This document shows, one piece after another, positions 34,723 through 45,769 of a stretch of DNA of 64,000 bases. Source of the DNA: Torreya grandis (lineage: Eukaryota; Streptophyta; Pinopsida; Cupressales; Taxaceae). A model generated the notes under the pieces. It ran no database searches, had not been told where the DNA came from, and saw only the letters and a list, made by a program, of their open reading frames with translations. Location of the stretch: NCBI GenBank assembly GCA_037957365.1, contig JARHVA010000458.1:5350015-5414014 (forward strand), read 5' to 3'. Every line of letters starts with the position of its first letter. The stretch's first letter is position 1. The translations under genes were made by a program, and so were the position numbers.

Positions 34723-34740
34723 TGGTGAATTTGTTGAGGA
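34723..34740 (+). promoter_or_regulatory. Primer binding site, internal region 1
   Basis: TGGTGAATTTGTTGAGGA, nine bases after the LTR end, is a decayed form of the TGGCGACTC-type primer site that I recall from Tat/Ogre elements (tRNA-Arg type). The version at 44943 is better kept. Confidence 0.65.
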
Positions 34741-35099
34741 CACAAACACACAACTAAGTTATACACTCATTTGATTGACATAGGACCAACACCTTATTGT
34801 TTATTATTGTTTTGTTGTAGTTCTTTTCTTTTCTTTTTGGATACTTTCATGATCTGGCAGAACAAAGCTACAATCGTGGCAGAAGGGTAGTGGGACATAT
34901 TGATCCTACATTTTAGTTGTTGTAAGAGCATAACTTCATTATTTTTATGGCATGAATAAGGTCTCCTCTTCAATTTACAATAAGGTTTCCACCTACCAAT
35001 ACAAGATCTCCTATACCTAGGGAAGTTTCTAGCATTCATAGGGTCTTGCCTATTTTTCCTTTATAGGGGTTTTTTATTCCTCCCTATAATCCACACAGA

Positions 35100-36130
35100 A
35101 TGGTTGCTCAAGGTCCATGGGGGACTAATTTTGGTCCATTGAACTTGAATCTTCCATCTCATGAGCTTCCTTTTGGTTCACAAAAAAAATTCCAAAGTTA
35201 TATGGTGATGGCAAGTAATATCTAGATGAACATATTGATACATTCTACATTTCATGTAGAGTTCTTAGAGTGGATCATGAGGATGTTTCTATAATATTGT
35301 TCACAGAAACACTCCAAGGTGTTACTACTGTTTGGTTTTATCATCTCGAAACCATAACCATCACTAATTGGGAAACTCTTAAGGCCAAGTTTGAGGTAAG
35401 GTTCAAGCCAACAGAAGATGCCCATGCCTTATTGGCTCAACTTACACAAATAAGAAATAAACACATGAACCCATGCATGAATTCATGGTAAAGTTTAACA
35501 AGTTGAGGAATAGGATTATAGTAGTTGGTCAACCTATGCCTGAGAATCTACAGTGCTTCTTCTTTAATTCTCAACTACTTGAAGTAAGTTTTATTTTGTG
35601 AAGAGCAGCCCCAATTGATTTTGATGTTACTCAAAGTTTGGCCACTAAAGTAGAATATGATTTAATCTTAGCAGGGAAGGTGAGAAATAATTCTATCAAC
35701 CCTAGAGGGAAGCCTTCTACAACTTCACATTTTAATAGCACTATGGATCCTATGGTTTAAAATCTAGCAAATGAATTGTTAGCATTCAAGAAGTAAATGT
35801 CTCAAGGTATGTCATTTTCTCCATACAAGGATCTTCTAAGGAGGACATACCCAAATTCTTCAAATTATTCCAACAATGTTATAAGAAATCAAAATCAAAA
35901 TAAACTTCCTCCACCACAAGCAAGGTTTACATTAGAATCACCTTTGGATAATGCAGTAGTCAATTGGTCAGAAGCAAAATTTGATGATATTCTATAATTG
36001 GAATATATTCTAGAAGAAGATGCAACTCCTTTCATAGGAAATGAAGAAGGAGAAGCTAATGACTCTGATATCAAGTTTCTAAACTTTGAATAAGAAGAAG
36101 TTGAACCAGAAGAATACATGTAAGGCAATT
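35100..36130 (+). pseudogene. Gag of element IV, first internal region
   Basis: Begins MVAQGPWGTNFGPLN. After frame changes it shows HIDTFYISCRVL, EDVSIILFTETLQG, VWFYHL, NWETLKAKFEVRFKPTEDAHALLAQLTQI and NPRGKPSTTSHF. These correspond to the plant retrotransposon gag (capsid) domain: 'HI..F...C...', 'LF..TL.G.A..WF..L' and 'W..L...F..RF'. Acidic residues (EGEANDSDIKFLNFE near 36050) mark the C-terminal part. No zinc knuckle was seen. It is full of stops. Confidence 0.8.
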
Positions 36131-36479
36131 CTTATGTCATCTTTACCCATTCACAAAGTCAAAAAAATCAATAGAAGGTTGATAAAGCTAAGACCAAGGA
36201 TGAACCACACAAGAGTTTACTATTTCTAAAAGAGGAATTCCTTTGCTAGTTCAACCAAAGGACATAGTGATGAATAAACAAGTAAGTGCTCCTCCCCATT
36301 CTACTTCTCCTTCTACATCTAGACCTAGTGCCCAAAACTTGAAAAATGAAAATGAAAATACCTTGTCTTCCTCAATTACCCCATATCCAGCTTTTGATAT
36401 CATAGACCATGCCAAAAAGACAAAAATCCAAATGTCAAAGGATGAGTACCTCTAATATAATCCTGACCAATTTAAAAGA

Positions 36480-36866
36480 ATGGAAAAATTTGGTAAAATA
36501 AAAGGGATCAATTCTGATTATAACCCACCTACGAGTGTAATATTTGACCCTAAAAGAAGACGAAAGCAAAATAAGTTGGTTTTAACTCATGTATCTAACT
36601 CTAGAAAAATAGAACCTTTCTATACTTCCCTATTTGTCAATGGTTACAAGATTAGTAATTATGTCATTGATTTAGGTGCCTCTGATAATGTGATGTCAAT
36701 TAAGGTAGCTACTACCTTGGGATTAAACTTGATAAAGACTTTTGGTCATTACTTTTTGATGGAAACCAAACAAGTACCTCTCATAGATAGGCCAAATCAA
36801 GGATGCAAAATTTGCATTTACTACTTTTCTAGAGAAAAAGATCAAGATGATAGTTCTAGTGGCTGA
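36480..36866 (+). pseudogene. Protease region of element IV, first internal region
   Basis: A 128-codon open stretch contains NSRKIEPFYTSLFVNGYKISN, YVIDLGASDNVMSIKVATTL and QVPLIDR. This is the retropepsin fold with D-L-G-A (36669-36680) in place of D-S/T-G-A; the glycine is kept and the second residue is altered. An upstream frame (36243-36455) adds the acidic/basic linker IIDHAKKTKIQMSKDEYL. The same linker and protease sequence occurs inverted at 42881-43945. Confidence 0.8.
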
Positions 36867-37189
36867 TGTTCAAGCCTCTTATAGAGTTATGTTGGGACAC
36901 AAATTTAATAAATATGTTGATAGAGAAATCAACATGGATTGGTATGAGGCTAGAATACTCATCAAAGGCATGATGTGGAAGCTTCATCCAGAAAAACAAG
37001 TGAAGTATACTATGATAAAGTTTGAGGACCCAAAATCTCATATTCTTTTTGAAACTTCTAGAATGGGTACATATTTATTGACCATAAATGAAGATCCAAT
37101 ATCTTTAAATGATATTTTAGAAAAGGATTAGGAAATAGGTGAACCATCCACTTCAGATAAAGAAGTTTCAGCTTTTAAAACTATCAAGG

Positions 37190-37520
37190 TTGAAAGTTCA
37201 AATGATGTTTGGACTTTGTAGTTTGATGGTAGTTGTTCTTCAACTAGTTCTAGAGCTAGGATAGTTCTCATGTCCCCGAAAGGAAAAATCTTCCCTTTCT
37301 CTTTCAAGTTGTAGTTTGATAACACTAACAATACTATTGAATATGAAGCCTTGTTGTTAGGAATGGAGGTTACACAAAAGAAAGGAATTAGAAACCTTCA
37401 TGCTCAGGGTGATGCTGAGCTAGTCATTTGTCAAATAATAAATCTATATCAAACAAAGAATTAAAGACTACGTCATTACTGCAATTGAGTTTGGGATTGC
37501 ATGGAAAGTTTTGATGCTTT
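37190..37520 (+). pseudogene. RNase H-like domain upstream of RT, element IV
   Basis: The translation NDVWTL*FDGSCSSTSSRA, then IEYEALLLGMEVTQKKGIRN and HAQGDAELVICQI gives the DG, E and D blocks of an archaeal-type RNase H. It lies between PR and RT. A second, conventional RNase H follows RT (39012-39284). From memory, a subset of plant Tat-like elements has this PR-RNase H-RT order. The segment is missing from the second internal region. Confidence 0.78.
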
Positions 37521-38190
37521 CAATATATCGACAATTCTAAGATAATATACTGATAGAGTTGATTCATTATCTCTTTTAACCACTCTCTTGATTCCTTACA
37601 AAGATTTCCATAGAAATAAGTATATCATTGAGTTGGTTTTCTAGCCTAGTGTTCCTAACAATGTCAATCATTGGTAGGTTTTCAATAATGATGAGTAAGT
37701 TATCTCATTCTTGGAGAAGGTGGAAATTTTTAGTAAGTTATATTTTGAAGGAAGTGATTCCACCCCTCAACAATCAACTTCTAAAGTTAACAAGGAAATT
37801 GGTAAATAAATGTTGTAGCTAAAAGGGAATATAATTCCCAAAGGGTTGGTATCTTTGGAGAGACTTTTTGATAAGCATGATCGATTCATTAAATGTCAAC
37901 AATAAGAATCAGATTCATCTACAAAAATTAAGCAAATCAATATAGGGATAGAAGATCATCCCAAGATGATAAATATTCAGAAATGTTGTTCATTGAAAGA
38001 AATGGAGAAGTTGGTGAGACTCCTATGCTAATACATTGATGTATTAGCATATTCATATGCTGATCTAAAATATTTTTGATCAAAGGAAGTATAACATGAT
38101 ATTCCTCTCAAACTAGTGTCTTAGCTTCATAAGCAGAAATAGTGACAATATAATCCCAAAATCTTAGGTACTATCCTCACTAAAATTCAA
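37521..38190 (+). pseudogene. Tether between RNase H-like domain and RT
   Basis: Fragments PKGLVSLERLFDKHDRF, INIGIEDHPKMINIQK, LVRLLC*YIDVLAYSYADLK and HDIPLKLVS follow the conserved plant pattern 'LE.LFD..D.F', 'NLG....P+.+.+G', 'FAWSY.DL' and 'H.IPL' that leads into RT. The matching stretch in the second internal region is 45780-46520. Confidence 0.65.
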
Positions 38191-39290
38191 AAGATGTTGA
38201 ATGCTCAAATTATCTTTCCTACACATCATTCCACATGGATAGCCAATATTGTTCTCATGAGGAAAAAGAATGGAGAAATTTGCATCTGTGTTGATTTTCA
38301 CAATTTGAACCAATTATCGCTTAAGGATAATTACACATTGCCAGTAATTGATCAAGTACTAAAAATGGTGACATATTTAGAAATGTTATCCGATTCTTGA
38401 GATATAATCAAGTGGAGGTCCATGATGTATATCAACATAAGACATCCTTCACTACTCCATGGGGCACTTTTGCCTATCATAGGATGCCCTTTGGATTGAT
38501 CAATGATGGTGCTACCTTTTATAGGGCTATGGACTTGGCTTTTTGAGATATAATTGGTAAGTTTATTATAGTCTATCTAGATGATCTAACCATTTTCTCA
38601 AAAAAGTGCCAAGATGAATGTGACCAATTACAGCAAGTGCTTGAAAGATGTCATGAACATGGGATATATCTTAACCCTAAGAATTCCATTTTTGGGGTTA
38701 TTGAAGGTAAACTCCTTAGACACATTGTGTCTAAGGAAGGGATCAAGTTTGATCCTAAATGGGTCATGCCACTTTAGAATATTACACTACCATCAAGTAA
38801 GAAAGGAGTCCATTCCTTCTTTAGGAAAGTTAATTTCTTGTGAAGATTTATTCCAAATTTTGCTGAAAAGACACGTCATATCATTGATATGATGAAAAGG
38901 AAATAAATATTCCATTGGAACATGTAAGGAAGAGATAATTTCCATGAGATCAAGGAAGCAATTGCACTTGCTCCTATCCTAGTTTGCCCTGATTATACAT
39001 AAAATTTTATCATGTATAGTTATGCTTCAGAGCACACCTTATCCACAATCTTGGTACAATCAAATGAAGAGGGGATTGAATCTCCCATAGATTTCATGAG
39101 TTTCCCTCTAAAATCTCATGAACTCAAGTACTCATCCATAGAAAAACATGCTTATGATATGGTGAAAGTAGTTAAGCATTTCATGTACTACATCCTCAAC
39201 TCTCACACCATTGTGCTAGTAACAAATTCTATGGTCAAGTCCATTTTCACCCAACAAGAGTTTGGAGGTAAAAGAGGCAATTAGATTGAT
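38190..39290 (+). pseudogene. Reverse transcriptase and RNase H, first internal region
   Basis: The order of blocks is IIFPTHHSTWIANIVLMRKK, CVDFHNLNQLSLKDNYTLPV (fingers), a shifted palm, the catalytic box VYLDD (TATCTAGATGAT at 38574-38585), then ERCHEHGIYLNPK. After more shifts the gypsy RNase H follows: MYSYASEHTLSTILVQSN, PLKSHELKYSSIEKHAY and FMYYILNSHTIVLV (39012-39284). The catalytic aspartates survive but the frame is broken at least five times. Confidence 0.9.
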
Positions 39291-39599
39291 AAAATCCAAG
39301 AGTATGATATGGAGATCAAGCCTACAAAACTTGTGCATGGAAAATTTTTATGTCAACTCATGGCAAAAACCAAACCATGAGAGATACCCAATAATAAGGG
39401 AGATACACAAGAACTTCCTATAGTCTTGCTTGTGAGCACAATGAATGAATGGTATTTTGACACTGTTTTTTCCTCAAATATGGAGAGTGTCTAGAACATT
39501 TGTCTCACAAAGAGAAGAGGAAAATTAAGCTAAAGGTTAAAAACTTTGTCCTTTTGGAAAATGGTTTGTATAAGTAAAACATTGATGGAATTTTTCTAT

Positions 39600-40560
39600 G
39601 ATGCATAAATAAAGCATAGCAAGGCAAGTTGTTAGAATCTTTTCATGATTTGGCTTGTGGAGGATATCTTTCATCCCTAGTCATAGCTTACAAATTTTTG
39701 TGAGAAAGATATTTTTGGCCAACACTTTTTAAGATGCATATGCTTGGGTGCGTAAATGTGAGACATATTAGTAGTTTGTGGGGAAACCCAAGTTAGTAGC
39801 CTTACCTCTCAAGCTAGTAGTCATTAAAGAACCTTTTTAGCAATGGGGTGTTGATTTCATTAGCATGGTGAATCCATTTTCAAGTACAAGTCATAGTTAT
39901 GTTCTTACATATATAAATTACTCTACCAAGTGGGTGGAGGTAATTCAAGCCAAACATGCCACTTCAGAGGTTGTTTTCAACTTCCTCAAAGAAAATATCA
40001 TCACAAGATTTGGTGTGACAAAAAAAATTATAACTAATAATGTTGCCTATTTCACATCCTAGGAGATGACTTAGTTCTGTTTTGAATATGGAATCCTTCT
40101 ATCTCACACTTTGAACTACTTTCCTCAAGGAAATGGTTAGGCTGAGTCAAGTAATAAAAAATTGGTAACTATCATCAAGAAGTTGGTATAGAAAAACTAG
40201 ATAACCTGGCATAAGGCATTATATGATGCATTATGGGCTAATCCTATCACTCCTAATCGAGTGACTGGTATGTCTCCTTTCTAACTTTTGTATGGATTGA
40301 ATGCAAAAATACCCATCACATTAGGTTTTTCTTGCTCTTAGATTGGCTAAGGCAATTGAAGATGAAACATTTGAAAGCTCTCTAGACAAGCATATTATAT
40401 ATCTTACCAAGATAGAGGAGCAATGTACAAAGTTAGTGGATCACATTTTTTAACATCAAAGTCATGTCAAGGAACTTTTTGATAAAAAATCCAAGTCACA
40501 AGATTTTTGAGTTAGAGATCTAGTTCTTTTGTGGGACAAGAGAAGAGAACCAAAAGGAAT
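39600..40560 (+). pseudogene. Integrase, first internal region
   Basis: A zinc-finger-like region (FHDLACGGY, then YFWPTLF) precedes the core WGVDFISMV, YSTKWVEVIQAKHATSEVV, RFGVTKKIITNN (catalytic Asp to Asn) and NYFPQGNG*AESSNKKLV. A C-terminal part with DKSKSQ/LVLLWDKRREPKGMHGK-like residues ends near 40560. The loss of the second acid makes this copy inactive even apart from stops. Confidence 0.85.
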
Positions 40561-41008
40561 GCATGGGAAATTTGATTATTTGTGGAGAGGTATGTTCCTC
40601 ATCCATCAACTTTTTAGAGAACACAGTTTTATTTTGGCATACCTGGATGGAACACCATTATCCTTGCCCTATAGTGGGTAATATAATAAGATTTTCACTC
40701 AGTGAGGTTCCAGATAAGTTTGTACATATTGTAAATATTTGTATATTCTTCTTATTTTTATTTTTGGTCTGGTTAGTCACCTAACTCTATGTCCCAATTG
40801 AGAAAGTCACATAGAGTTTTTGGATTCTCTTTCCTTCAAGCATTTCAAAGAATGCATGAAGAAAATTTTCTAGTCAGAGCCAGCGATTATCATTGAATTT
40901 ATCAAGCTCAATTCATGAGATAACCCCTATAAAACTTGTTTGTTTCATATCCCATGAGGTCTAAGCATGAAAAATAAGTCCAATCACCTCCTTCTTGCAT
41001 TTATTTTT

Positions 41009-42137
41009 CCTCAAAAAGTTAGCTTTTTGAGGGAGTTTTTAACTTCCCATGTAGTTCAAAGAATTTTATCAAAAATACACCTAAGTTCAAATTGGTGTAG
41101 TCCATAGAATTTTTTCTGAACTACACCAAAAACATGCAAAGGTAGAGAATTTCTCTACCACTACACATGCAATTAGGAGAATTTTCTCTAGACTTCACCA
41201 AGTGTGTAATATCAAAAAAAATCTCTACTAATCCACGTCCAAGGTCAAAGAATTTATTCAACCCTACACCTAGGCCAACCATCACATCAGTAATTAATTC
41301 ATAATAATTACCTTTTTAATATATATTTAACCTAGGTAATTTTTAATTTTACTATTGCTTTTTCTCTCTCTTCACCATTTTCATGCTCTAATGCCCCCCA
41401 ACTACTATTTTTAAGCCTACATGCACCCTCACTTCATCATTCATGTGATCAGTTGGATCTTTCTAGTTTTTTGGATTCCATGATCAAGTCATCACATCCC
41501 ATTTTCATTTTCCTCTTTAGGTAGGGTTTTTATTTTCATTTCTTTCTTCACACTTAAAGTTTGTTTCATTTTTTTGAACTAGGGTTTTTTTTTTTTTTTT
41601 TAAAAAATTCCATGTTCTTTGGATATTTTTCTCCAAGGAGCATGATTTATTCCATGGAGTGATCTTCAAAGATTTTTCTTTGAAGAACACCTTATCATAT
41701 TCCCAAAACCCTTTGGTGCATCTCAAAAAAAAAATTGAGATGCACCACAATGTCTATTTTACCCCAAGTTCACCGTGGGTGCACTTCAGATAAAATTATC
41801 TGAAGTGCACATAACTTGGTACACTTAAATGAATTTTATTTGAAGTGCACATTTACCACCTAATGCATTTTGGAGATTTTTCTTTGAAATGCATGTAACT
41901 CGGTGCACTTTGATTAAAATTCTTCAAAATGCACGATCCACCTTTTCGATGCATATCAGATAATTTTCTTTGATGTGCATTGAGATCTTACACCAAAATT
42001 TCCTCTTCTCGTGTAGTTTGGAGAATTTTCATTGATCTACACCCAACCTCTTCCCATGTGGTTTAGATAAAATTCTCTGAATTTCACCAAAGTTATCAAC
42101 CCACTATGTAGTTTGGAGAATGTTCTATGAATTACAC
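41009..42137 (+). repeat. Hairpin array, LTR copy 2
   Basis: The same array as at 29397. Some units are perfect here: 41009-41032 (10-nt arms CCTCAAAAAG, loop TTAG), 41141-41159 (arms GGTAGAGAA), 41715-41746 (arms GGTGCATCTCAA) and 41779-41810 (15-nt arms GTGCACTTCAGATAA around AA). At 41659-41690 the inner arms TCTTCAAAGA/TCTTTGAAGA are perfect. Other units are decayed. Confidence 0.9.
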
Positions 42138-42198
42138 ATTTAATTTTATATCCTATGTAGAAGCATAAAATTTCTCCGATCTTACACCTTTCCCAAAA

Positions 42199-42880
42199 AT
42201 GATTAAAAATGCTAACTCTAGGGAATCAAAACTCTTTTTTTCAAATACTAAATCAATGTCAAAAGGTTCCCCAACTAAAAGAATAAAGAAGTATAAGTTT
42301 TAGGGTGTGTTTCTAGCATCTGTAGTGGACTCTAATGTAGATCAAATTGGAGATATAGAGATGATTATGTTGGCATGGCCATGTTCCTACAAGGGTTAGG
42401 CAGGGATCTTATTTCTCTACATATACAACCCATTCTAAATAGTGAAATACACATGGCAGCTACATTTCTAGTGTTAGCAAAAGATCCAAAAAAAAATTAA
42501 CAATTTTTTTCCACTCTGATAAAGAAGCTAAATCAGTTAAGGATGCTAGCAAGAAGGTGATAATTTGGTTGGATGCTAAGTAATTTGACAAAATTTTACA
42601 ACTCAAAAATTGAGGAATATTTTAATATTAGCATGAGCTCAACCCAAAAATATTATGATAGGGATTCTAAAAAATGCAAAAGGCACATCAATTCGCATTG
42701 GCTAAAGACACCAAAGCACTCAATTGCAAGATGGCCTAGAAACCTATCTCAAAATGAATTCATGGAGGAGATAGGATATTTAATCAATCTCCTATGCAAG
42801 GTCAAAGGTCTCCATACATTAAATATATTTCAAGAATGGATGTATCATTATATCTTCATAAGACTCAAAAAGATATTGGA
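42199..42880 (+). pseudogene. ORFX fragment in LTR copy 2
   Basis: Homologous to 30582-31260: MIKNANSRESKLFFSNTKSM, VDSNVDQIGDIE and, after shifts, FMEEIGYLINLLCKVKGL and NIFQEWMYHYIF. It ends where the inverted gag-PR piece begins. The copy confirms that ORFX is part of the LTR unit. Confidence 0.75.
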
Positions 42881-43945
42881 TCTTCATCTGTGGTCAAGAA
42901 ATACATACCCATTCTAGAAGTTTCAAAAATAATCTGAGCTTTTAGGTACTCAGACTTTATTACAATATACTTCACTTGTTCTTTTAGATGAAGCTTGTGC
43001 ATCATGCCTTTGATGATTATTATAACCTTAGACTAATCCATTTTGATATATCTACCAACATCTTTACAAAAAAATTGTCCCAAGAGAACTCCATAAGAGG
43101 CTAGAACATCAGCCACTAGAATTGTCATCTTGATCTTTTTCTCTAGAAAAGCAGGAAATGCAAATTATGCATCCTTGATTTGGTCTATGAGAGGTAATTT
43201 CTTGGTTTCCATCAAAAATTAATGACCAAAAGTATTTATCAAGGTCAATCCTAAGATAGTAGCTACCTTAGCCAACATCACATTGTCAAAGGCACCCGAA
43301 TCAATGACATAATTACTAAGCTTTTTAACCATTGAAAAATAGGGAAATATATAAAAGGTTCGATTTTTTCAGAGTTAGATGCAAGAGTTACAACTAAGTT
43401 ATTTTTATTTAGTCTTAGTTTAGGGTCAACTAGTACACTCTTACATGGGGTCTGACCAAAATTGATCCTTTTACTTTTAACAAATTTTGCCAATCTTTCA
43501 AATTGGGCAAGATTAGATTGGAGGTACTCAGCATCTAAAATTTGGATTTTTGTCTTCTTGGCATGGTCTATGATATCAAAATCTAGATATAGGGCAGCTA
43601 AGGAAGATAAGGTATTTTCATTTTTAGGTTTTAAGTTTTGGGCACTGAGTCTAGACATACAAGGAGAAGAAGTAAAATGGGGAGGAGTACTTACTTGTTT
43701 ATATGTCGCTATGTCTTTTGGTTAAACTAGAAAATGAGTTCCTCTTTTATAAATAGTAACCTCCTTATGTGTTTTATCCTTGATCTTAGTTTTATAAACA
43801 TTTTGTTGATTTGTTTGACTTTGTGAATAGGTAAATATGACATAAGACTCGCCTTGTATGTCTTCTTGTTTAGCTTCTTCTTCTTCAAAGTTTAGAAACC
43901 TGATATCAGAGTCATTATCTTCTCCTTCTTCATCTGACAGTGAGG
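42881..43945 (-). pseudogene. Inverted gag-protease segment inserted in LTR copy 2
   Basis: On the minus strand this matches 36010-37105 of the first internal region in order: acidic EGEDNDSDIRFLNFEEEE, SQSQTNQQNVYKTKIKDK, then SAQNLKPKNENTLSS, IIDHAKKTKIQ and EPFIYFPIFQWLKSL, then the region after the protease (ILVADVLAS, RIFETSRMG-like). The right junction is near 43946 and the left near 42881. It replaces LTR sequence equal to about 31260-33765. The second internal region lacks exactly this part of gag-PR, so the piece may have moved by inversion and recombination. Confidence 0.85.
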
Positions 43946-44162
43946 TCCAAGATACATTGAAGAGATATGAGGAATTTTTAGAAAAGAATAAAAAGGAATA
44001 AATTCTTGTGTCTAAGGACACTTTATTTTTGTAACTTTTCATATGTAATTTTGTTTGGTGCCATTTTGCATGTAGGAAAAGTACACAGTCCTAAGTCAAA
44101 TAAGACTCTCCCAATGAATAAGTCAATGCATTTATGTATCTCCTATTTTTTTTCATAAATCC

Positions 44163-44178
44163 TCTCTATAAATAAGAG
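44163..44178 (+). promoter_or_regulatory. TATA box of LTR copy 2
   Basis: CTCTCTATAAATAAGA, equivalent to 33966-33981 in copy 1. Confidence 0.72.
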
Positions 44179-44942
44179 GATGTTCTTTGTAAAAAGGATC
44201 ACCAATTGCTATAAAAGTGAAGTGCTACCAAATTTGAGAATCAATATTGAAACTTTGAATTCAAATTGTAAATCTTTATCAATCAATATATTAGAAAGCA
44301 AGTGACCTTTTGATCTTTGAGTTGAAATAAATTTTTGATGTATTGGAGATGTTCTTGTGTATTTTCCATCACATTTTCTTGTATAATTGATTGAATTGTG
44401 GTGTGAGTTTCTATAAATCGAAAGGTTCCAAGAAACTAATTGTGAAGTCTTTGAGATGCAATATCATTACTGGGTTTGCATTCATTATTGAGAAATGATT
44501 TTGGAGACTTTGAATTGTAAGTCATTATTTTTAGTGATTTGATCTTTATGCGATACAAAGTGGAGACTTTGGGCTACACTTTATTCCATTATTTTATGAT
44601 ACATTTGTTGGTATTTTTCTAGTTATTATTTCGGCTAACTAAGTTAAATATCAGTTATTATTGATCCAACAAGTAATTTCATATTTCCATACTACGTTAT
44701 AAGAAACAAAAGTCTCTATAAGCAATAGATTGCAAGTGTACATCAATTCTAAAAAAGAAGAATAAGGTGATATGGTAACACCCACTTTAATAAAAATAGT
44801 GTAAATAGTTACTTGTTGTGTTAATTATCAATAAGAAGGGAACTTATCCTTACTTGAGCAGAGATTCTATCTCATCACACTAAGGCTGAAATAACCATTT
44901 TGCTACCTTTCTATCTGTAAGAAAATATTTACCAATAGTTTT

Positions 44943-44960
44943 TGGTGACTATGTTGGGGA
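44943..44960 (+). promoter_or_regulatory. Primer binding site, internal region 2
   Basis: TGGTGACTATGTTGGGGA lies eight bases after the LTR end. It differs at three positions from TGGCGACTCTGCTGGGGA, which I recall as the Tat/Ogre-type primer site. It fixes the LTR/internal boundary. Confidence 0.75.
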
Positions 44961-45265
44961 CACAAACACATAACCAAGTTCTACACTCATTTAGTTGACA
45001 TAAGACCAGCACTTTATTATTTGCTATTGTTTTTCTATAGTTATTTTATTTTCTTTTTAGATACTTTCGTGATCTAGTAGAACAAAGCTACACTCGTGGT
45101 AGAAGGGCAACGAGACATATTGATCCTACATTTGAGTTGTTTCAAGAACATAAATTTCATCTTTTGCTGGCATGAATAAGGTCTCCTCTTCAACGTACAA
45201 GAATTTTTCCACCTACCAAAATAAGATCTCCTATACCCAGGAAATCTTTTAGCATTCGTAAGGTC

Positions 45266-45765
45266 TTGCCTATTTTGCCTTTGCAGGGGTTTGTTATTCC
45301 TCCCTATAATCCACATAGAATGGCTAATCAAGGTCCATGGGGGACTGATTTTGGTCCATTGAACTTGACTCCTCCATCTCATGAACTTCCTCATGGTTCA
45401 CAAAAAAATTTCCCAAAGTTCTATGGTGATGGCAAGAAACATCCAAATGAACATATTGTTGCATTCTACATTGTATGTGGAGTTCTTGGAGTGCAGCATG
45501 AGGATGAATCTATAATATTATTCTTCGAAACACTCTAAGATGTTGTTGATTGGTTTTTATCATCTTACAACTAGAACCATCACTATTTGGGCAAATCTTA
45601 TGGCAAAGTTGAAGGCAAGGTTCAAATCAGTAGAAGATGTTCATGCCTTATTGCCTCAACTTACACAAATGAAGAAAGAAACATATGAACCAATGTGTGA
45701 GTTTATGACAAAGTTTAACAAGTTGAGGAATAGGATTCTATTAGTTGCTTAACCTACACCTAAGA
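45266..45765 (+). pseudogene. Gag N-terminal part, second internal region
   Basis: Contains MANQGPWGTDFGPLNLTPPS, FPKFYGDGKKHPNEHIVAFY and EDESIILFFETL, then after a shift NLMAKLKARFKSVEDVHALL and YEPMCEFMTKFNKLRNR. This is the capsid start, homologous to 35100-35545. At about 45760 it jumps directly to sequence equal to 37441. The gag C-terminus, protease and RNase H-like domain are therefore missing. Confidence 0.85.
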
Positions 45766-45769
45766 AATC

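Larger units (their letters stand above)
40885..44934 (+). repeat. Giant LTR, copy 2 (shared middle LTR, rearranged)
   Basis: Matches copy 1 from its start through the hairpin array and the N-terminal third of ORFX (to about 42880). It then carries an inverted gag-PR segment (42881-43945) and resumes LTR identity at ATACATTGAAGAGATATGAG (about 43951, equal to 33768). It ends CA before the primer site. It is about 1.4 kb shorter than copy 1 because ~2.5 kb of ORFX was replaced by ~1.07 kb. Confidence 0.82.
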
